Shown piece by piece: positions 17,742 through 27,006 of a stretch of 64,000 bases of DNA. Below the pieces are notes generated by a model. It was not told the origin of the DNA and did no database searches. It saw nothing but the letters and a program-made list of their open reading frames with translations. The position numbers and the translations under genes are program-made. Source of the DNA: Bordetella genomosp. 13 (GTDB lineage Bacteria > Pseudomonadota > Gammaproteobacteria > Burkholderiales > Burkholderiaceae_B); contig NZ_VEHL01000010.1 of the NCBI RefSeq assembly GCF_007679965.1, positions 62,001 through 126,000 of the forward strand, in the 5' to 3' direction. The stretch's first letter is position 1. The number at the start of each line of letters is the position of its first letter.

Positions 17742-17752
17742 GTTGTACGCAC
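17742..17752. promoter_or_regulatory. Candidate GntR/HutC operator, site 2
   Basis: GTTGTACGCAC is the inverted near-copy of site 1 and lies 67 bp upstream of the binding-protein ATG, so each divergent promoter has one site. The surrounding 284-bp gap (17535-17818) is AT-rich compared with flanking genes and contains no gene that I can see. Confidence 0.5.
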
Positions 17753-17818
17753 ATATTTATCATGACCGGGCCGGCAACCACCGGTCATCGAAGCCAAAAC
17801 ACTCCTTGGGGAATCCGC

Positions 17819-19447
17819 ATGCCGATCGACAATCGCCGCAGACAAGTCCTGGGCGGCATGGCCGCCGCCGCCTTCGCGCCCGCCCTGCTGCGCTCGCAAC
17901 TGGCCCACGCGCAGACGCCGTCCGGCACCCTGCGCGTCGGCATGACGGTGTCCGCCGTGCCCAACTCCAACGGCGCGCCCGACCAGGGCGGCGAAGGCCT
18001 GCGCTTCATGGGCATCACGCTGTACGACCAGTTGATCGCATGGGACCTCTCCAGCGCGGACAAGCCGGCCGTGCTGCGCCCCTGCCTGGCGCAGGCCTGG
18101 CACAACGATCCCGCCAACCGCAAGCGCTGGATCTTCGAGATCCGCCAGGGCGTCAAATTCCACGACGGCCATGAACTGACCGCACAGGACGTGGTGTTCA
18201 GCTTCGACCGCGCCTTCAAGCGCGACGCGCCCTGGTTCGACCAGCGCGCCTACAGCCAGATGCTGCCGCAGGTGCCCAACATCGCCGCCTGGGGAGCGAC
18301 CGATGCCAAGACTTTCTGGATCGAGACCGGCGTGGTCGATGGCGCGCTGCCCTACTCGCTGACCTGGCTGGGCATCGTCCACCAGGGCGCCTGGGAAGCC
18401 GCCGGCAAGGACTGGAACGCCTACATGAAGAAGGCAGTGGGTACCGGGCCGTGGAAGCTGCAGGCCTTCGAGCCCGCCGAACACTGCACGATGACGCGCA
18501 ACGAGGCCTACTGGGACAAAGCCCGCGTTCCGCGCTGCCAGAAACTGGTGCTGATGCCGATCCCCGACGCCAACACGCGCGCCGCGGCGCTGCAGTCGGG
18601 CCAGGTCGATTTCATCGAGGCGCCCGCGCCCGACATGGTCGACATGCTCAAGGCCAACGGCTTCCAGATCGTCACCAACATCTATCCGCACAACTGGATG
18701 TGGTTCCTGTCGCAGGCGCCCGAATCGCCCTGGCGCGACGAGCGCGTGCGCAAGGCCGCCAACCTCGGCATCGACCGCGCGGGCCTGAAGGCGCTGCTGG
18801 GCGGGCTGATGCTGGAAGGCGCGGGCGTGGTGCCGCCGGGCCATCCCTGGTACGGCAAGCCCACGTTCAAGCTGGAACACAACGTGGAAGCCGCGAAACG
18901 CCTGATGGCGGAAGCGGGCTATGGACCCGGCAAGCCGCTGCGCACCAAGGTCGCCATCTCCAGCAGCGGATCCGGCCAGATGCAGCCGCTGCCCATGAAC
19001 GAATTCATCCAGCAGAACCTGCGCGCCATCGGCATCGAGGTGCAGTTCGAAGTGTTCGAATGGCAGGCGCTGATCGAAGCCTGGAAGGCCGGCGCCGGCG
19101 CGCCGGCCAGCCGCGGCTGCACGGCCATGAACATTTCGCAGGGCCCCTTCGATCCGTTCCGCGCCTTCGCCCGCATCCTGCAGACCAACATGGCCGCGCC
19201 CGCCGGCGTGAACTGGAGCCGCTTCAGCGACCCCGAACTGGACAAGCAGTTCGCCGCCGCGCAGCAGGAAACCGACACCGCCAAGCAGGACGCGCTGCTG
19301 GCCGCCATCCATGGCCAGGTGGTCGACCGCGCCCTCTTCCTGTTTGCCGCGCATGACCTGAACCCGCGCGCCCTGGCGCCCAACGTAAAGGGCTTCGTGC
19401 AGGCGCAGTCCTGGTTCCAGGACCTGACGCCGATCTCCATCGCCTGA
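17819..19447 (+). CDS. ABC transporter substrate-binding protein, family 5 (peptide/opine type)
   Basis: 542-aa periplasmic receptor. The N-terminus NRRRQVLGG followed by an Ala-rich stretch and AHAQT looks like a twin-arginine signal. The SBP_bac_5 core is clear: KRWIFEIRQGVKFHDGHELTAQDVVFSFDR, GTGPWKL, and DANTRAAALQSGQVDFIEAP. Start chosen at 17819 rather than 17762 because it places the RR motif near the N-terminus. Divergent from the ABC operon and 10 nt upstream of the amidase gene, which suggests import of an amide-containing substrate. Confidence 0.92.
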   Translation: MPIDNRRRQVLGGMAAAAFAPALLRSQLAHAQTPSGTLRVGMTVSAVPNSNGAPDQGGEGLRFMGITLYDQLIAWDLSSADKPAVLRPCLAQAWHNDPANRKRWIFEIRQGVKFHDGHELTAQDVVFSFDRAFKRDAPWFDQRAYSQMLPQVPNIAAWGATDAKTFWIETGVVDGALPYSLTWLGIVHQGAWEAAGKDWNAYMKKAVGTGPWKLQAFEPAEHCTMTRNEAYWDKARVPRCQKLVLMPIPDANTRAAALQSGQVDFIEAPAPDMVDMLKANGFQIVTNIYPHNWMWFLSQAPESPWRDERVRKAANLGIDRAGLKALLGGLMLEGAGVVPPGHPWYGKPTFKLEHNVEAAKRLMAEAGYGPGKPLRTKVAISSSGSGQMQPLPMNEFIQQNLRAIGIEVQFEVFEWQALIEAWKAGAGAPASRGCTAMNISQGPFDPFRAFARILQTNMAAPAGVNWSRFSDPELDKQFAAAQQETDTAKQDALLAAIHGQVVDRALFLFAAHDLNPRALAPNVKGFVQAQSWFQDLTPISIA

Positions 19448-19457
19448 GCCCGCCGCC

Positions 19458-20807
19458 ATGACAGACACATTGGTACGACGCACCCAGGCCTGCCTGGATG
19501 CCATCGAACGCGACAACGCCGCGCTCAAGGCGATGATCAGCGTGAACCCCGCCGCGCAGGACGAGGCGCGCGCCGCCGAAGCCGCCGCCGCCCGCGGCCA
19601 TGGCCCCGCCACGGGCCTGGTCGTCAGCCTGAAGGACAACATCGACACGGCCGGGCTGCGCACGACCATGGGGTCGGCGTTCTACGCGGATCATGTCCCG
19701 CAACACGATGCGCCGGTCACCACCCGGCTGCGCGAGTCGGGCTGCGTCATCGTCGGCAAGGCCAATCTGCACGAGTTCGCTTTCGGCGGCACCACGCAGA
19801 ATCCGCACCACGGCCTGGGCCGCAACCCCTGGAACCGCGACGCGATTCCCGGCGGCTCCAGCGGCGGTTCGGGCTCCTCGGTGGCGGCCGGCATGTGCGA
19901 GGTGTCCCTGGGCACCGACACGGGCGGCTCGATCCGCATTCCCGCCGCGCTGAACGGCGTGGTGGGCTTGCGTCCCACCCACGGCGCCGTACCCAACACG
20001 GGCTGCTATCCCGTCAGCGCCGCCTACGACACCATCGGGCCGCTGGCCCGCACGGTGGCCGACGTGGCGCGCGTGCACGAGATCATCGCCGGGCACGACG
20101 CGGGCGACGATTGCTGCCCGCCGCGGGACACGCGCAGCTGGGTGCAGGCCTATCTGCGCGGCGTGCGCGGCCTGCGCATCGGCGTGCCCGAGGCCTGGTG
20201 CTACGCCGACGTCGATCCCGAGGTGCTGCGCCTGGTGCAGGATGCCGTGCACGTGCTGGCCGACCTCGGCGCGGACGTGCGGCGCATCGAACTGCCGGAG
20301 GCCCCCGAAGCCCAGCATGCCCTGATGCCCATGGTGCATGCCGACGCGGCCGCCGTGCACGCGGCGCGCCTGGAAAGCGAGCCCGGCCGCTTCGGCGCCG
20401 ACGTGCTGGGGCGGCTGCAAGTGGGCGCCGCCGTGACCGGTCCGCAATACGGCGCGCATCTGCGCTTCAAGGAACGCTGGCTGCGCAGGGTGGACGACAC
20501 GTTCCAGGAGGTCGACGTCATCCTCACGCCCACCTGCCCGGTCACCGCGCCGCTGGCGGGCGACTCGCAGCGCATGCTGGAGACCACCCGCGGCCTGACC
20601 CGCTTCACCTATGCCTGGTCGCTGGCGGGCACGCCCGCGCTGTCCGTGCCGGTGGGCTTCGCGTCCAACGGCATGCCGGCCGCCATGCAGCTGGTCGCGC
20701 CCCGTTGGCACGACGCGCGGGTACTGGGGCTGGGCGCGCGCTACCAGCAGGCGACCGAGCACCACCTGCGCCGCCCAGGCCAGCCCAGCGGAGCTGCCCG
20801 GCCGTGA
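19458..20807 (+). CDS. Amidase signature family enzyme
   Basis: 449-aa amidase with the complete Ser-cisSer-Lys triad: Lys59 (SLKDNID), cis-Ser134 (IPGGSSGG) and nucleophile Ser158 (GTDTGGSIR). The spacings of 75 and 24 residues match the family. It hydrolyses a carboxamide or is related to GatA-type amidases; no gatB/gatC is nearby, so a catabolic role fits. Between the binding protein and the MFS carrier, with its stop overlapping the MFS GTG by 4 nt. Confidence 0.9.
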   Translation: MTDTLVRRTQACLDAIERDNAALKAMISVNPAAQDEARAAEAAAARGHGPATGLVVSLKDNIDTAGLRTTMGSAFYADHVPQHDAPVTTRLRESGCVIVGKANLHEFAFGGTTQNPHHGLGRNPWNRDAIPGGSSGGSGSSVAAGMCEVSLGTDTGGSIRIPAALNGVVGLRPTHGAVPNTGCYPVSAAYDTIGPLARTVADVARVHEIIAGHDAGDDCCPPRDTRSWVQAYLRGVRGLRIGVPEAWCYADVDPEVLRLVQDAVHVLADLGADVRRIELPEAPEAQHALMPMVHADAAAVHAARLESEPGRFGADVLGRLQVGAAVTGPQYGAHLRFKERWLRRVDDTFQEVDVILTPTCPVTAPLAGDSQRMLETTRGLTRFTYAWSLAGTPALSVPVGFASNGMPAAMQLVAPRWHDARVLGLGARYQQATEHHLRRPGQPSGAARP

Positions 20808-22255
20808 GTGCAATCCTGCAGTCCGAACCCGCCGATGCCGAACAGTATGGCTGGCGGGTTCTTTCGGTGACCACGCTGGGCGTGATGCTGTGCTTCATCA
20901 ACGCCAGCACGCTCAACGTGGCGCTGCCCATGGTGGCGGACGACCTGAACGCCTCGCCGGTGCAGGCCAGCTGGATCCTGCTGAGCTACATGCTGCTGAC
21001 CACGGTGCTGATCCTGGTGTTCGGCCGTCTGGCCGACCTGCTGGGCCGCAAGCGCCTGTACCTGGCGGGGCTGGCCGTGCTGGTGGCAGGCAGCGTGGGC
21101 TGCGGCCTGTCGCAGAGCGCCGGCATGCTGCTGGCCTTCCGCTGCGTGCAGGCCATCGGCGCCGCGGCGGTCATCACCAACACCACGGCCTTGCTGGCCG
21201 ATGCCTTTCCCGTGCACAAGCTGGGACTGGGCCTGGGGCTGAACGCCACCATCTCGGCCGCGGCGCAGAGCATGGGGCCCGTCATCGGCGGCGTGCTGGT
21301 GGACAGTTTCGGCTGGCGCTCCATCTTCCTGATCAACCTGCCGCTGGGCGCGCTGGCGCTGGCCTGGGCGGGCTACACGCTGCGCCAGACCGCCTTCACG
21401 CACAACGAGCGCTTCGACGTGGCTGGCGCCGGCCTGTCCATGGTCGGGGTGGCGGGCCTGGTGTACGCCCTGTCGATGGGAGGACCGAACGGCTGGCTGG
21501 ACGCGCACGTGCTGGCCGGCGCGGCCATCGGCATCATCGGCATGATGGCGTTCGTATTCAGCCAGCGCCGCCGCGAGCATCCCCTGGTCGACCTGAGCCT
21601 GTTCGACGAGCCCATGCGCAGCGCCTCGTATGCGTGCGTGATGCTGATCTCGATGGCGAACGTCTCCACCATCCTGCTGGTGTCGCTGTACCTGCAGGCG
21701 GCGCACGGCTACGACGCGGTGTCCGCCGGCCTGGCCGTGGCGCCCACCCCCGTGGGCATGATGCTGGCCTCGCCGGTATCGGGCCGCCTGATCGGCCGCC
21801 ACTCGCACCTGACGCTATGCCTGTGGGGCCTGGGGTTCGCGGCCGCGGGCGTGCTGATGCTGGCCTGCGTGACGGGCTTGCCGGACCCCTATGTCTGGAT
21901 GGCGCCCGCGCTGTTCTGCGTGGGCGTCGGCAACGGCCTGTTCCTCACGCCGAACAACAGCGGAATCATGCAGGGCGTGCGCCCCGGCCGGCGCGGCATC
22001 GCCAACGGCATCCGCTCGGCTCTGCAGAACACGGGGCTGGTGATCGGCACGGCGCTGGCCTTGAGCATCGCCACCGCGCCCCTGTCCCACGCCAGCCAGA
22101 AGGCCGCCTACGCGGGCCGCCTGTCCATGGTGTCGCAGGGCGAGGTGCATGCCTTCACGGGCGGATGCCGCACGGCGTTCGCCGTGCTGTTCCTGCTCTG
22201 TTCCACCGCCATCGCCGTTCTCTTGTGGGCGCGCGGCCGCAGCCGCGCCGCCTGA
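20804..22255 (+). CDS. MFS transporter, DHA2 (14-TM) type
   Basis: 483-aa major facilitator. Motif A region GRLADLLGRKRLYL after TM2, motif C-like GPVIGGVLVDSFGWRSIFLINLP, and 13-14 hydrophobic segments place it in the DHA2 drug:H+ antiporter group. The GTG start overlaps the amidase stop (GTGA), so it is cotranslated with the amidase and followed 31 nt later by a second amidase. It may export the amine or acid product or a toxic intermediate. Confidence 0.88.
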   Translation: MSAILQSEPADAEQYGWRVLSVTTLGVMLCFINASTLNVALPMVADDLNASPVQASWILLSYMLLTTVLILVFGRLADLLGRKRLYLAGLAVLVAGSVGCGLSQSAGMLLAFRCVQAIGAAAVITNTTALLADAFPVHKLGLGLGLNATISAAAQSMGPVIGGVLVDSFGWRSIFLINLPLGALALAWAGYTLRQTAFTHNERFDVAGAGLSMVGVAGLVYALSMGGPNGWLDAHVLAGAAIGIIGMMAFVFSQRRREHPLVDLSLFDEPMRSASYACVMLISMANVSTILLVSLYLQAAHGYDAVSAGLAVAPTPVGMMLASPVSGRLIGRHSHLTLCLWGLGFAAAGVLMLACVTGLPDPYVWMAPALFCVGVGNGLFLTPNNSGIMQGVRPGRRGIANGIRSALQNTGLVIGTALALSIATAPLSHASQKAAYAGRLSMVSQGEVHAFTGGCRTAFAVLFLLCSTAIAVLLWARGRSRAA

Positions 22256-22286
22256 CGCAGCATCCCCTACCCGGAGCCTATCCATC

Positions 22287-23627
22287 ATGACCTCTTACCG
22301 CAGCGCGACCGAAGCACAACTGGCGCAAGCCCGACAGCACAATCCCGAGCTCTGCATCATGACGCACATCACCGCGGACGAGGCGCTGGCCGCCGCCGAC
22401 CGCGCCGACCGCGCCACCCAGGCCGGCGACACGCTGGGGCTGCTGCACGGCATGACGATCTCGGTGAAGGACAACATCGATACCGTCGGCCTGGCCACGA
22501 CCGCGGGCGCGGGCTTCCTGCGCGACAACATGCCGACGGAAGATGCGCCCGTCGTCGCCCGGCTCAAGCGCGCTGGCGCCGTCATCGTCGGCAAGGCCAA
22601 CATGGCCGAACTGGCTTTCGGCTCGCGCTCGTTCAGCGCGGTGGGCGGCCAGTGCCGCAACCCCTGGGACCCGGCGCGCATTCCCGGCGGCTCCAGCGGC
22701 GGTTCGGCGGCCAGCATCGCGGCCGACTTCTGCACGGGCTCGCTGGGCACGGACACGGGCGGCTCGGTGCGCCTGCCGGGCTGCTTCAACGGCGTGTCGG
22801 GCCTGCGGCCCACGCACGGCCGCGTGCCCATCCGGGGCGTGGTGCCGGTCAGCGAACAGCACGACTCGGTCGGGCCGCTGGCGCGCCGCGTGACCGATCT
22901 GGCGCGCATCTACGCGGTGATCGCGGGCTACGACGATGCCGATCCCAACTCGATCGACCAGCCCGTGGGCAACGTCCTGGCGCACCTGGGCGATGGCATC
23001 GCTGGCCGCCGCATCGGCCTGCCGCGTCAGCACTACTTCGAGAACCTGGAAGCCGGCGTGGGCGAAGCCGTCATGGCCGCCGCCAAGGTGCTGGAAGCCG
23101 CCGGCGCGGTTCTGGTGGACGTCGACCTGCCCATGGCCGCGCAGACCCACCTGCACCAGACCAACATGGTGTTCTCGGACGTCTGCAACGTGTTCCACGA
23201 GCGGCTGACCAAAGAGCCGCAGACCATCACGCGTTCGGTGGTGGACCGCATGAGCACGGGCCTGAAGGTGACGGGCGTGCAGTATGCCGAAGCCAACCGC
23301 TTCCGCCGCGAATGGCAGCGCAAACTGAAGCAGGCGTTCGATGGCGTCGACATGCTGCTGTCGCCCACCTCGCCGTTGACCGCGCCCCTGATCGACGACG
23401 GCGCCTCGCTGCTGGAGGCCACCAAGGCCGTGACGCGCAACACCTACGCCGGCGCGCTGGCCGCGATTCCCGGCCTGTCGGTGCCTTGCGGCCTGGGCCC
23501 CAACGGCATGCCGATCGGCATGCAGCTGGAAGCGGCATGGTGGAACGAAGCCCTGTTGCTGCAGGCCGGCGTTGCCTATCAGGCACGGACGGATTTCCAT
23601 CTGCTTCGCGCGCCGATGCTGCGCTGA
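22287..23627 (+). CDS. Amidase signature family enzyme (second copy)
   Basis: 446-aa amidase with Lys61, cis-Ser136 and nucleophile Ser160, spaced exactly as in the amidase at 19458. It shares the IPGGSSGGS and LGTDTGGS blocks but diverges elsewhere, so it is an old paralogue rather than a recent duplication. Third enzyme/carrier gene of the plus-strand set SBP-amidase-MFS-amidase. Substrate unknown; two amidases in one operon suggest sequential or differently specific hydrolysis. Confidence 0.9.
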   Translation: MTSYRSATEAQLAQARQHNPELCIMTHITADEALAAADRADRATQAGDTLGLLHGMTISVKDNIDTVGLATTAGAGFLRDNMPTEDAPVVARLKRAGAVIVGKANMAELAFGSRSFSAVGGQCRNPWDPARIPGGSSGGSAASIAADFCTGSLGTDTGGSVRLPGCFNGVSGLRPTHGRVPIRGVVPVSEQHDSVGPLARRVTDLARIYAVIAGYDDADPNSIDQPVGNVLAHLGDGIAGRRIGLPRQHYFENLEAGVGEAVMAAAKVLEAAGAVLVDVDLPMAAQTHLHQTNMVFSDVCNVFHERLTKEPQTITRSVVDRMSTGLKVTGVQYAEANRFRREWQRKLKQAFDGVDMLLSPTSPLTAPLIDDGASLLEATKAVTRNTYAGALAAIPGLSVPCGLGPNGMPIGMQLEAAWWNEALLLQAGVAYQARTDFHLLRAPMLR

Positions 23628-23656
23628 ACCCTGGACGGCGGCCGCGGACCGAGGGC

Positions 23657-24457
23657 TCAGCTCTCGGCGGCCGCGTCCGCGAATTTCGGCTGGCCCGTGC
23701 GCCGCAGCTTGATCTCGAACTGGAAGTGCGCGGCGGGATACAGATTCGTCGAAGCCTCGATGACCTTGCCGTCCGCCAGGCGATAGACGCGTTCGACGGA
23801 CATGACGGTCGAACGCCTTTTCAGGCCGAGCCGGCGCGCCACCGCGTCGGGCACTTCGACCGCGCGCAGCGTCTGGGTCACTTCGTCGACCTGGGCTCCG
23901 TAGAGTTCGAGCACCAGTTCGTGGATGGGCCGGGTGTCCTTGCCGATGAGGCGCGCCACCTGCGCGTAATCGGAATGCAGGTAGAACTCGGTCCACGACA
24001 CCGGATCGGCGGGGTCGTCGTGATAGCGGTAGGCCCGCATGCGCAGCCAGCGCACGCCGGCTGCGCTGTCCAGCCGCCGCGCCTGGGCCTCGTCCAGCGC
24101 GACCATCTCGCTTTCCACGATGTCCCAGCGCACCTGCGCGTACTGCGAAAGATCGGCGATGGAGCCGACCTGGTGCACGTACGTCTGGGGATTCTCGTCG
24201 GGATGAATGACGGTGGTGCCCGATCCGCGGCGCGAGGCCACGAGGTTCTGCGCGCGCAATTCGCGCAGCGCCGCGCGTACGGTATGGCGGCTGATGTCGA
24301 AGCGCTCGCACAGCGCGTTCTCGGTGGGCAGCTGGCTGCCGATGGGGAACTCGCCGCGCAGGATCGCTTCACGCAACACCGCGACCACCCGCTGGTAGAG
24401 CGGCAGTCCGGTATCGCCGGGCAATGATTGGGTCGTGGCCGACTGCGTTTTTTTCAT
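23657..24457 (-). CDS. GntR-family regulator, HutC/UTRA subfamily
   Basis: 266-aa regulator. The N-terminal winged helix (LYQRVVAVLREAILRGEFPIGSQLPTENALCERFDISRHTVRAALREL) is followed by a UTRA effector domain (VSWTEFYLHSDYAQVARLIG and VIEASTNLYPAAHFQFEI). Start ATG at 24457; longer reading adds 31 non-homologous codons. It converges on the second amidase and is the likely regulator of the ABC/amidase island. Confidence 0.88.
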   Translation of the reverse strand: MKKTQSATTQSLPGDTGLPLYQRVVAVLREAILRGEFPIGSQLPTENALCERFDISRHTVRAALRELRAQNLVASRRGSGTTVIHPDENPQTYVHQVGSIADLSQYAQVRWDIVESEMVALDEAQARRLDSAAGVRWLRMRAYRYHDDPADPVSWTEFYLHSDYAQVARLIGKDTRPIHELVLELYGAQVDEVTQTLRAVEVPDAVARRLGLKRRSTVMSVERVYRLADGKVIEASTNLYPAAHFQFEIKLRRTGQPKFADAAAES

Positions 24458-24512
24458 ACGGACGAGACCTGCTTCCGACGGCGCCGGCAACCATGGCAGG
24501 CAAACCACGATT

Positions 24513-24520
24513 ATACGTAT
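24513..24520. promoter_or_regulatory. TACGTA-core palindrome upstream of the HutC-type GntR gene
   Basis: ATACGTAT lies 56 bp upstream of the GntR ATG in the 109-bp gap after the IclR gene. It shares the TACGTA core with the two inverted sites at 17565 and 17742, consistent with autoregulation. Confidence 0.4.
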
Positions 24521-24566
24521 CGCGGCCTGCGCGAACGACCCCGCGCGCAACGCGCCGGCCGCCGCG

Positions 24567-25316
24567 CTACCCCAGCGACAGCCGCCGCGCCAGGTTCACG
24601 ATCCCGTCCTGCAGCGCCTGGCGGCGCGCCGCGTCCACCGTCGACTTCACCACGCTGACCGCCACGCCCGCCACCGGCCGGCCCTGCGCGTCGCGCACCG
24701 CCGCGCCGAGGCACAACAGGCCCTGCGCGGTCTCTTCATCGTCCGTGGCGTAGCCCTGTTCGCGCACCTGGACCAGCGCCTGGGCCACCGCATCCGGGCC
24801 GGCCAGGCTATGCGCCGTCAGCGCCTCGAAGCGCAGTGCCGCGATGCGCGCTTCGCATTCGATGTCGCTCAGCAGCGCCAGCATGGCCTTGCCCGAGGCC
24901 GTGCATTGCAGCGGGATGCGCACGCCCGGCTTGAAGTTGACCGACAGCGGCTTGCTGCCGGGCCGCGTGGCCACGTACAGCACGTCCACGCCATCGACCA
25001 CCGACAGCATGGCGGTCTCGCCTTCCAGCGCGGGCTCGCCTTCCACCAGTTGCAGGAAGCGTCCGACGCGTTCGTTCTGCTGGCCGAAGCCGGTGGCCCA
25101 GGGCAGCACGCGCGAATCCAGCCGATAGCCGCCGTTGTCCGGGCGGATGGCGCCTTCGGCCACCAGGGTATGGATGAGGCCGTGCGTAGTGCTCTTGGGC
25201 AGGTCGAGCAGGCGCGACAGGTCGGCGATGCCCAGCGCACGGCTGCTGCCGGCCAGGGCGTCGAGGATGGCGAACGCGCGCACGACAGCCGGCGCTTTAC
25301 TCGCGGTATCGGTCAT
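24567..25316 (-). CDS. IclR-family transcriptional regulator
   Basis: 249-aa IclR protein. The N-terminal wHTH (AFAILDALAGSSRALGIADLSRLLDLPKSTTHGLIHTL) is followed by an effector domain with the typical YVATRPGSKPLSVNF, LQCTASGKAMLA and AVRDAQGRPVAGVAVS segments. Divergent from the aldehyde dehydrogenase gene at 25440, with a perfect 15-bp palindrome between them. Confidence 0.92.
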   Translation of the reverse strand: MTDTASKAPAVVRAFAILDALAGSSRALGIADLSRLLDLPKSTTHGLIHTLVAEGAIRPDNGGYRLDSRVLPWATGFGQQNERVGRFLQLVEGEPALEGETAMLSVVDGVDVLYVATRPGSKPLSVNFKPGVRIPLQCTASGKAMLALLSDIECEARIAALRFEALTAHSLAGPDAVAQALVQVREQGYATDDEETAQGLLCLGAAVRDAQGRPVAGVAVSVVKSTVDAARRQALQDGIVNLARRLSLG

Positions 25317-25335
25317 GGTACTTTTGTTCTTGATT

Positions 25336-25350
25336 ATGAACGTCGTTCAT
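25336..25350. promoter_or_regulatory. 15-bp operator palindrome between IclR and mmsA
   Basis: ATGAACG-T-CGTTCAT is a perfect 7-bp inverted repeat around one base. A second ATTGAACGACAAT element (ATTG/CAAT arms) follows about 5 bp later. Both lie within the 123-bp divergent promoter region, about 20 bp from the IclR start, where an IclR repressor or activator is expected to bind. Confidence 0.65.
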
Positions 25351-25439
25351 TATATTGAACGACAATGAATCGGTCAAGCGGGCTGGCGCGGAAGTCCATG
25401 CCGCCGCTTTCCACTCACGGAACATCGAAGGAGCACACC

Positions 25440-26954
25440 ATGCCGCAGGCATACGCGCACCAGGGCACGCTGGGTCACTACATCAACGGCCGCGACGTCG
25501 CCGGCCAGGGCGGCCGCACGGCCGACGTCTTCAACCCCGCGCTGGGCAAGGTGGCCCGCCAGGTGGCGCTGGCCAGCACGGCCGACGTGCAAAGCGCGGT
25601 GGCCGCCGCCAGCGCCGCCCTGCCCGGCTGGTCGAATACGCCGCCCATCCGGCGCGCGCGCGTGCTGAACCGCTTCCTGGCCCTGATGAACGAGCGCAGC
25701 GACGAACTGGCCGCCATCATCACCGCCGAGCATGGCAAGGTGTTCAGCGACGCGCAGGGCGAAGTCATGCGCGGCATCGACGTCATCGAGTTCGCCTGCG
25801 GCATTCCGCAACTGCTCAAGGGCGACTACACCGACCAGGTCTCCACCGGCATCGACAACTGGACGATGCGCCAGCCGCTGGGCGTGGTGGCGGGCATCAC
25901 GCCCTTCAATTTCCCCTGCATGGTGCCGTGCTGGATGTTCCCGGTGGCGCTGGCCTGCGGCAACACTTTCATCCTGAAGCCCAGCGAGCGCGATCCCTCG
26001 GCCGGCCTGTTCATGGCCCGCCTGCTGACCGAGGCCGGCCTGCCCGACGGCGTATTCAACGTGGTCAACGGCGACAAGGAAGCCGTGGACGCGCTGCTGC
26101 ACCATCCCGACGTGGAGGCGCTGAGCTTCGTGGGCTCCACGCCCATCGCGCAGTACATCTACCAGACCGGCGCCGGCAACGGCAAGCGCGTGCAGGCGCT
26201 GGGCGGCGCCAAGAACCACATGGTGGTGATGCCCGATGCCGACCTGGACCAGGCCGTCGACGGCCTGATCGGCGCGGCCTACGGCAGCGCGGGCGAGCGC
26301 TGCATGGCCATCTCGGTGGCGGTGCTGGTGGGCGAGTCGGCAGACCGCATCCTGCCCAGGCTGGCCGACCGCGCCCGCTCGCTGGTCATCAAGAACGGCA
26401 TGGAAGCCGACGCCGAAATGGGCCCCATCGTGACCCGCCAGGCGTTGGAGCGCATCGAGGGCTACATCGCCCAGGGGGTGAAGGAAGGCGCCGAGCTGGT
26501 GGTGGACGGCCGCGGCCTGAAGGTCCAGGGCCACGAGGAAGGCTTCTTCACCGGCGGCACGCTGTTCGACCGCGTCACGCCCGACATGGTCGTCTACCGC
26601 GAAGAGATCTTCGGCCCGGTGCTGTGCTGCGTGCGCGTGCCCGACTTCGCCGAGGCCGTGCGCCTGATCAACGCCCACGCCTTCGGCAACGGCGTGGCCT
26701 GCTACACGCGCGACGGCAACGTGGCGCGCGAGTTCGCGCGGCAGATCAAGGTGGGCATGGTGGGCATCAACGTGCCCATCCCCGTGCCCATGGCCTGGCA
26801 CGGCTTCGGCGGCTGGAAGAAGAGCCTGTTCGGCGACATGCACGCCTATGGCGAGGAAGGCGTGCGCTTCTACACGCGCCAGAAGTCGGTGATGCAGCGC
26901 TGGCCGGAAAGCATCGGCAAGGGCGCGGAATTCGCGATGCCGACGGCGAAGTAG
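25440..26954 (+). CDS. mmsA: CoA-acylating methylmalonate-semialdehyde dehydrogenase
   Basis: 504-aa ALDH superfamily enzyme of the MMSDH class: TPFNFPCMVPCWMFPVALACGN, LKPSERDPS, and the catalytic Cys288 in YGSAGERCMA. It lacks the usual ALDH general-base Glu at the expected GG position (QALGGAKNH), as is normal for the CoA-dependent MMSDH group. It converts methylmalonate or malonate semialdehyde to propionyl- or acetyl-CoA with NAD+. Strong AAGGAG upstream of the ATG. Controlled most likely by the divergent IclR gene. It could receive product from the 3-hydroxyisobutyrate-type dehydrogenase at 5540, but the two are not linked. Confidence 0.93.
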   Translation: MPQAYAHQGTLGHYINGRDVAGQGGRTADVFNPALGKVARQVALASTADVQSAVAAASAALPGWSNTPPIRRARVLNRFLALMNERSDELAAIITAEHGKVFSDAQGEVMRGIDVIEFACGIPQLLKGDYTDQVSTGIDNWTMRQPLGVVAGITPFNFPCMVPCWMFPVALACGNTFILKPSERDPSAGLFMARLLTEAGLPDGVFNVVNGDKEAVDALLHHPDVEALSFVGSTPIAQYIYQTGAGNGKRVQALGGAKNHMVVMPDADLDQAVDGLIGAAYGSAGERCMAISVAVLVGESADRILPRLADRARSLVIKNGMEADAEMGPIVTRQALERIEGYIAQGVKEGAELVVDGRGLKVQGHEEGFFTGGTLFDRVTPDMVVYREEIFGPVLCCVRVPDFAEAVRLINAHAFGNGVACYTRDGNVAREFARQIKVGMVGINVPIPVPMAWHGFGGWKKSLFGDMHAYGEEGVRFYTRQKSVMQRWPESIGKGAEFAMPTAK

Positions 26955-27006
26955 GCCTCGCGCACGTTGCCGCCCCCGTGCGGCCGATGCGGCGCCGCGC
27001 CTGGAC

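Noticed and set aside
17636..19669. 677-codon minus-strand frame opposite the peptide-binding protein gene
   Set aside because: Composition is typical of antisense to GC-rich coding DNA and it overlaps two certain genes.
22278..24311. 677-codon minus-strand frame covering the second amidase and GntR gene
   Set aside because: Shadow frame; the amidase triad and GntR HTH are in other frames.
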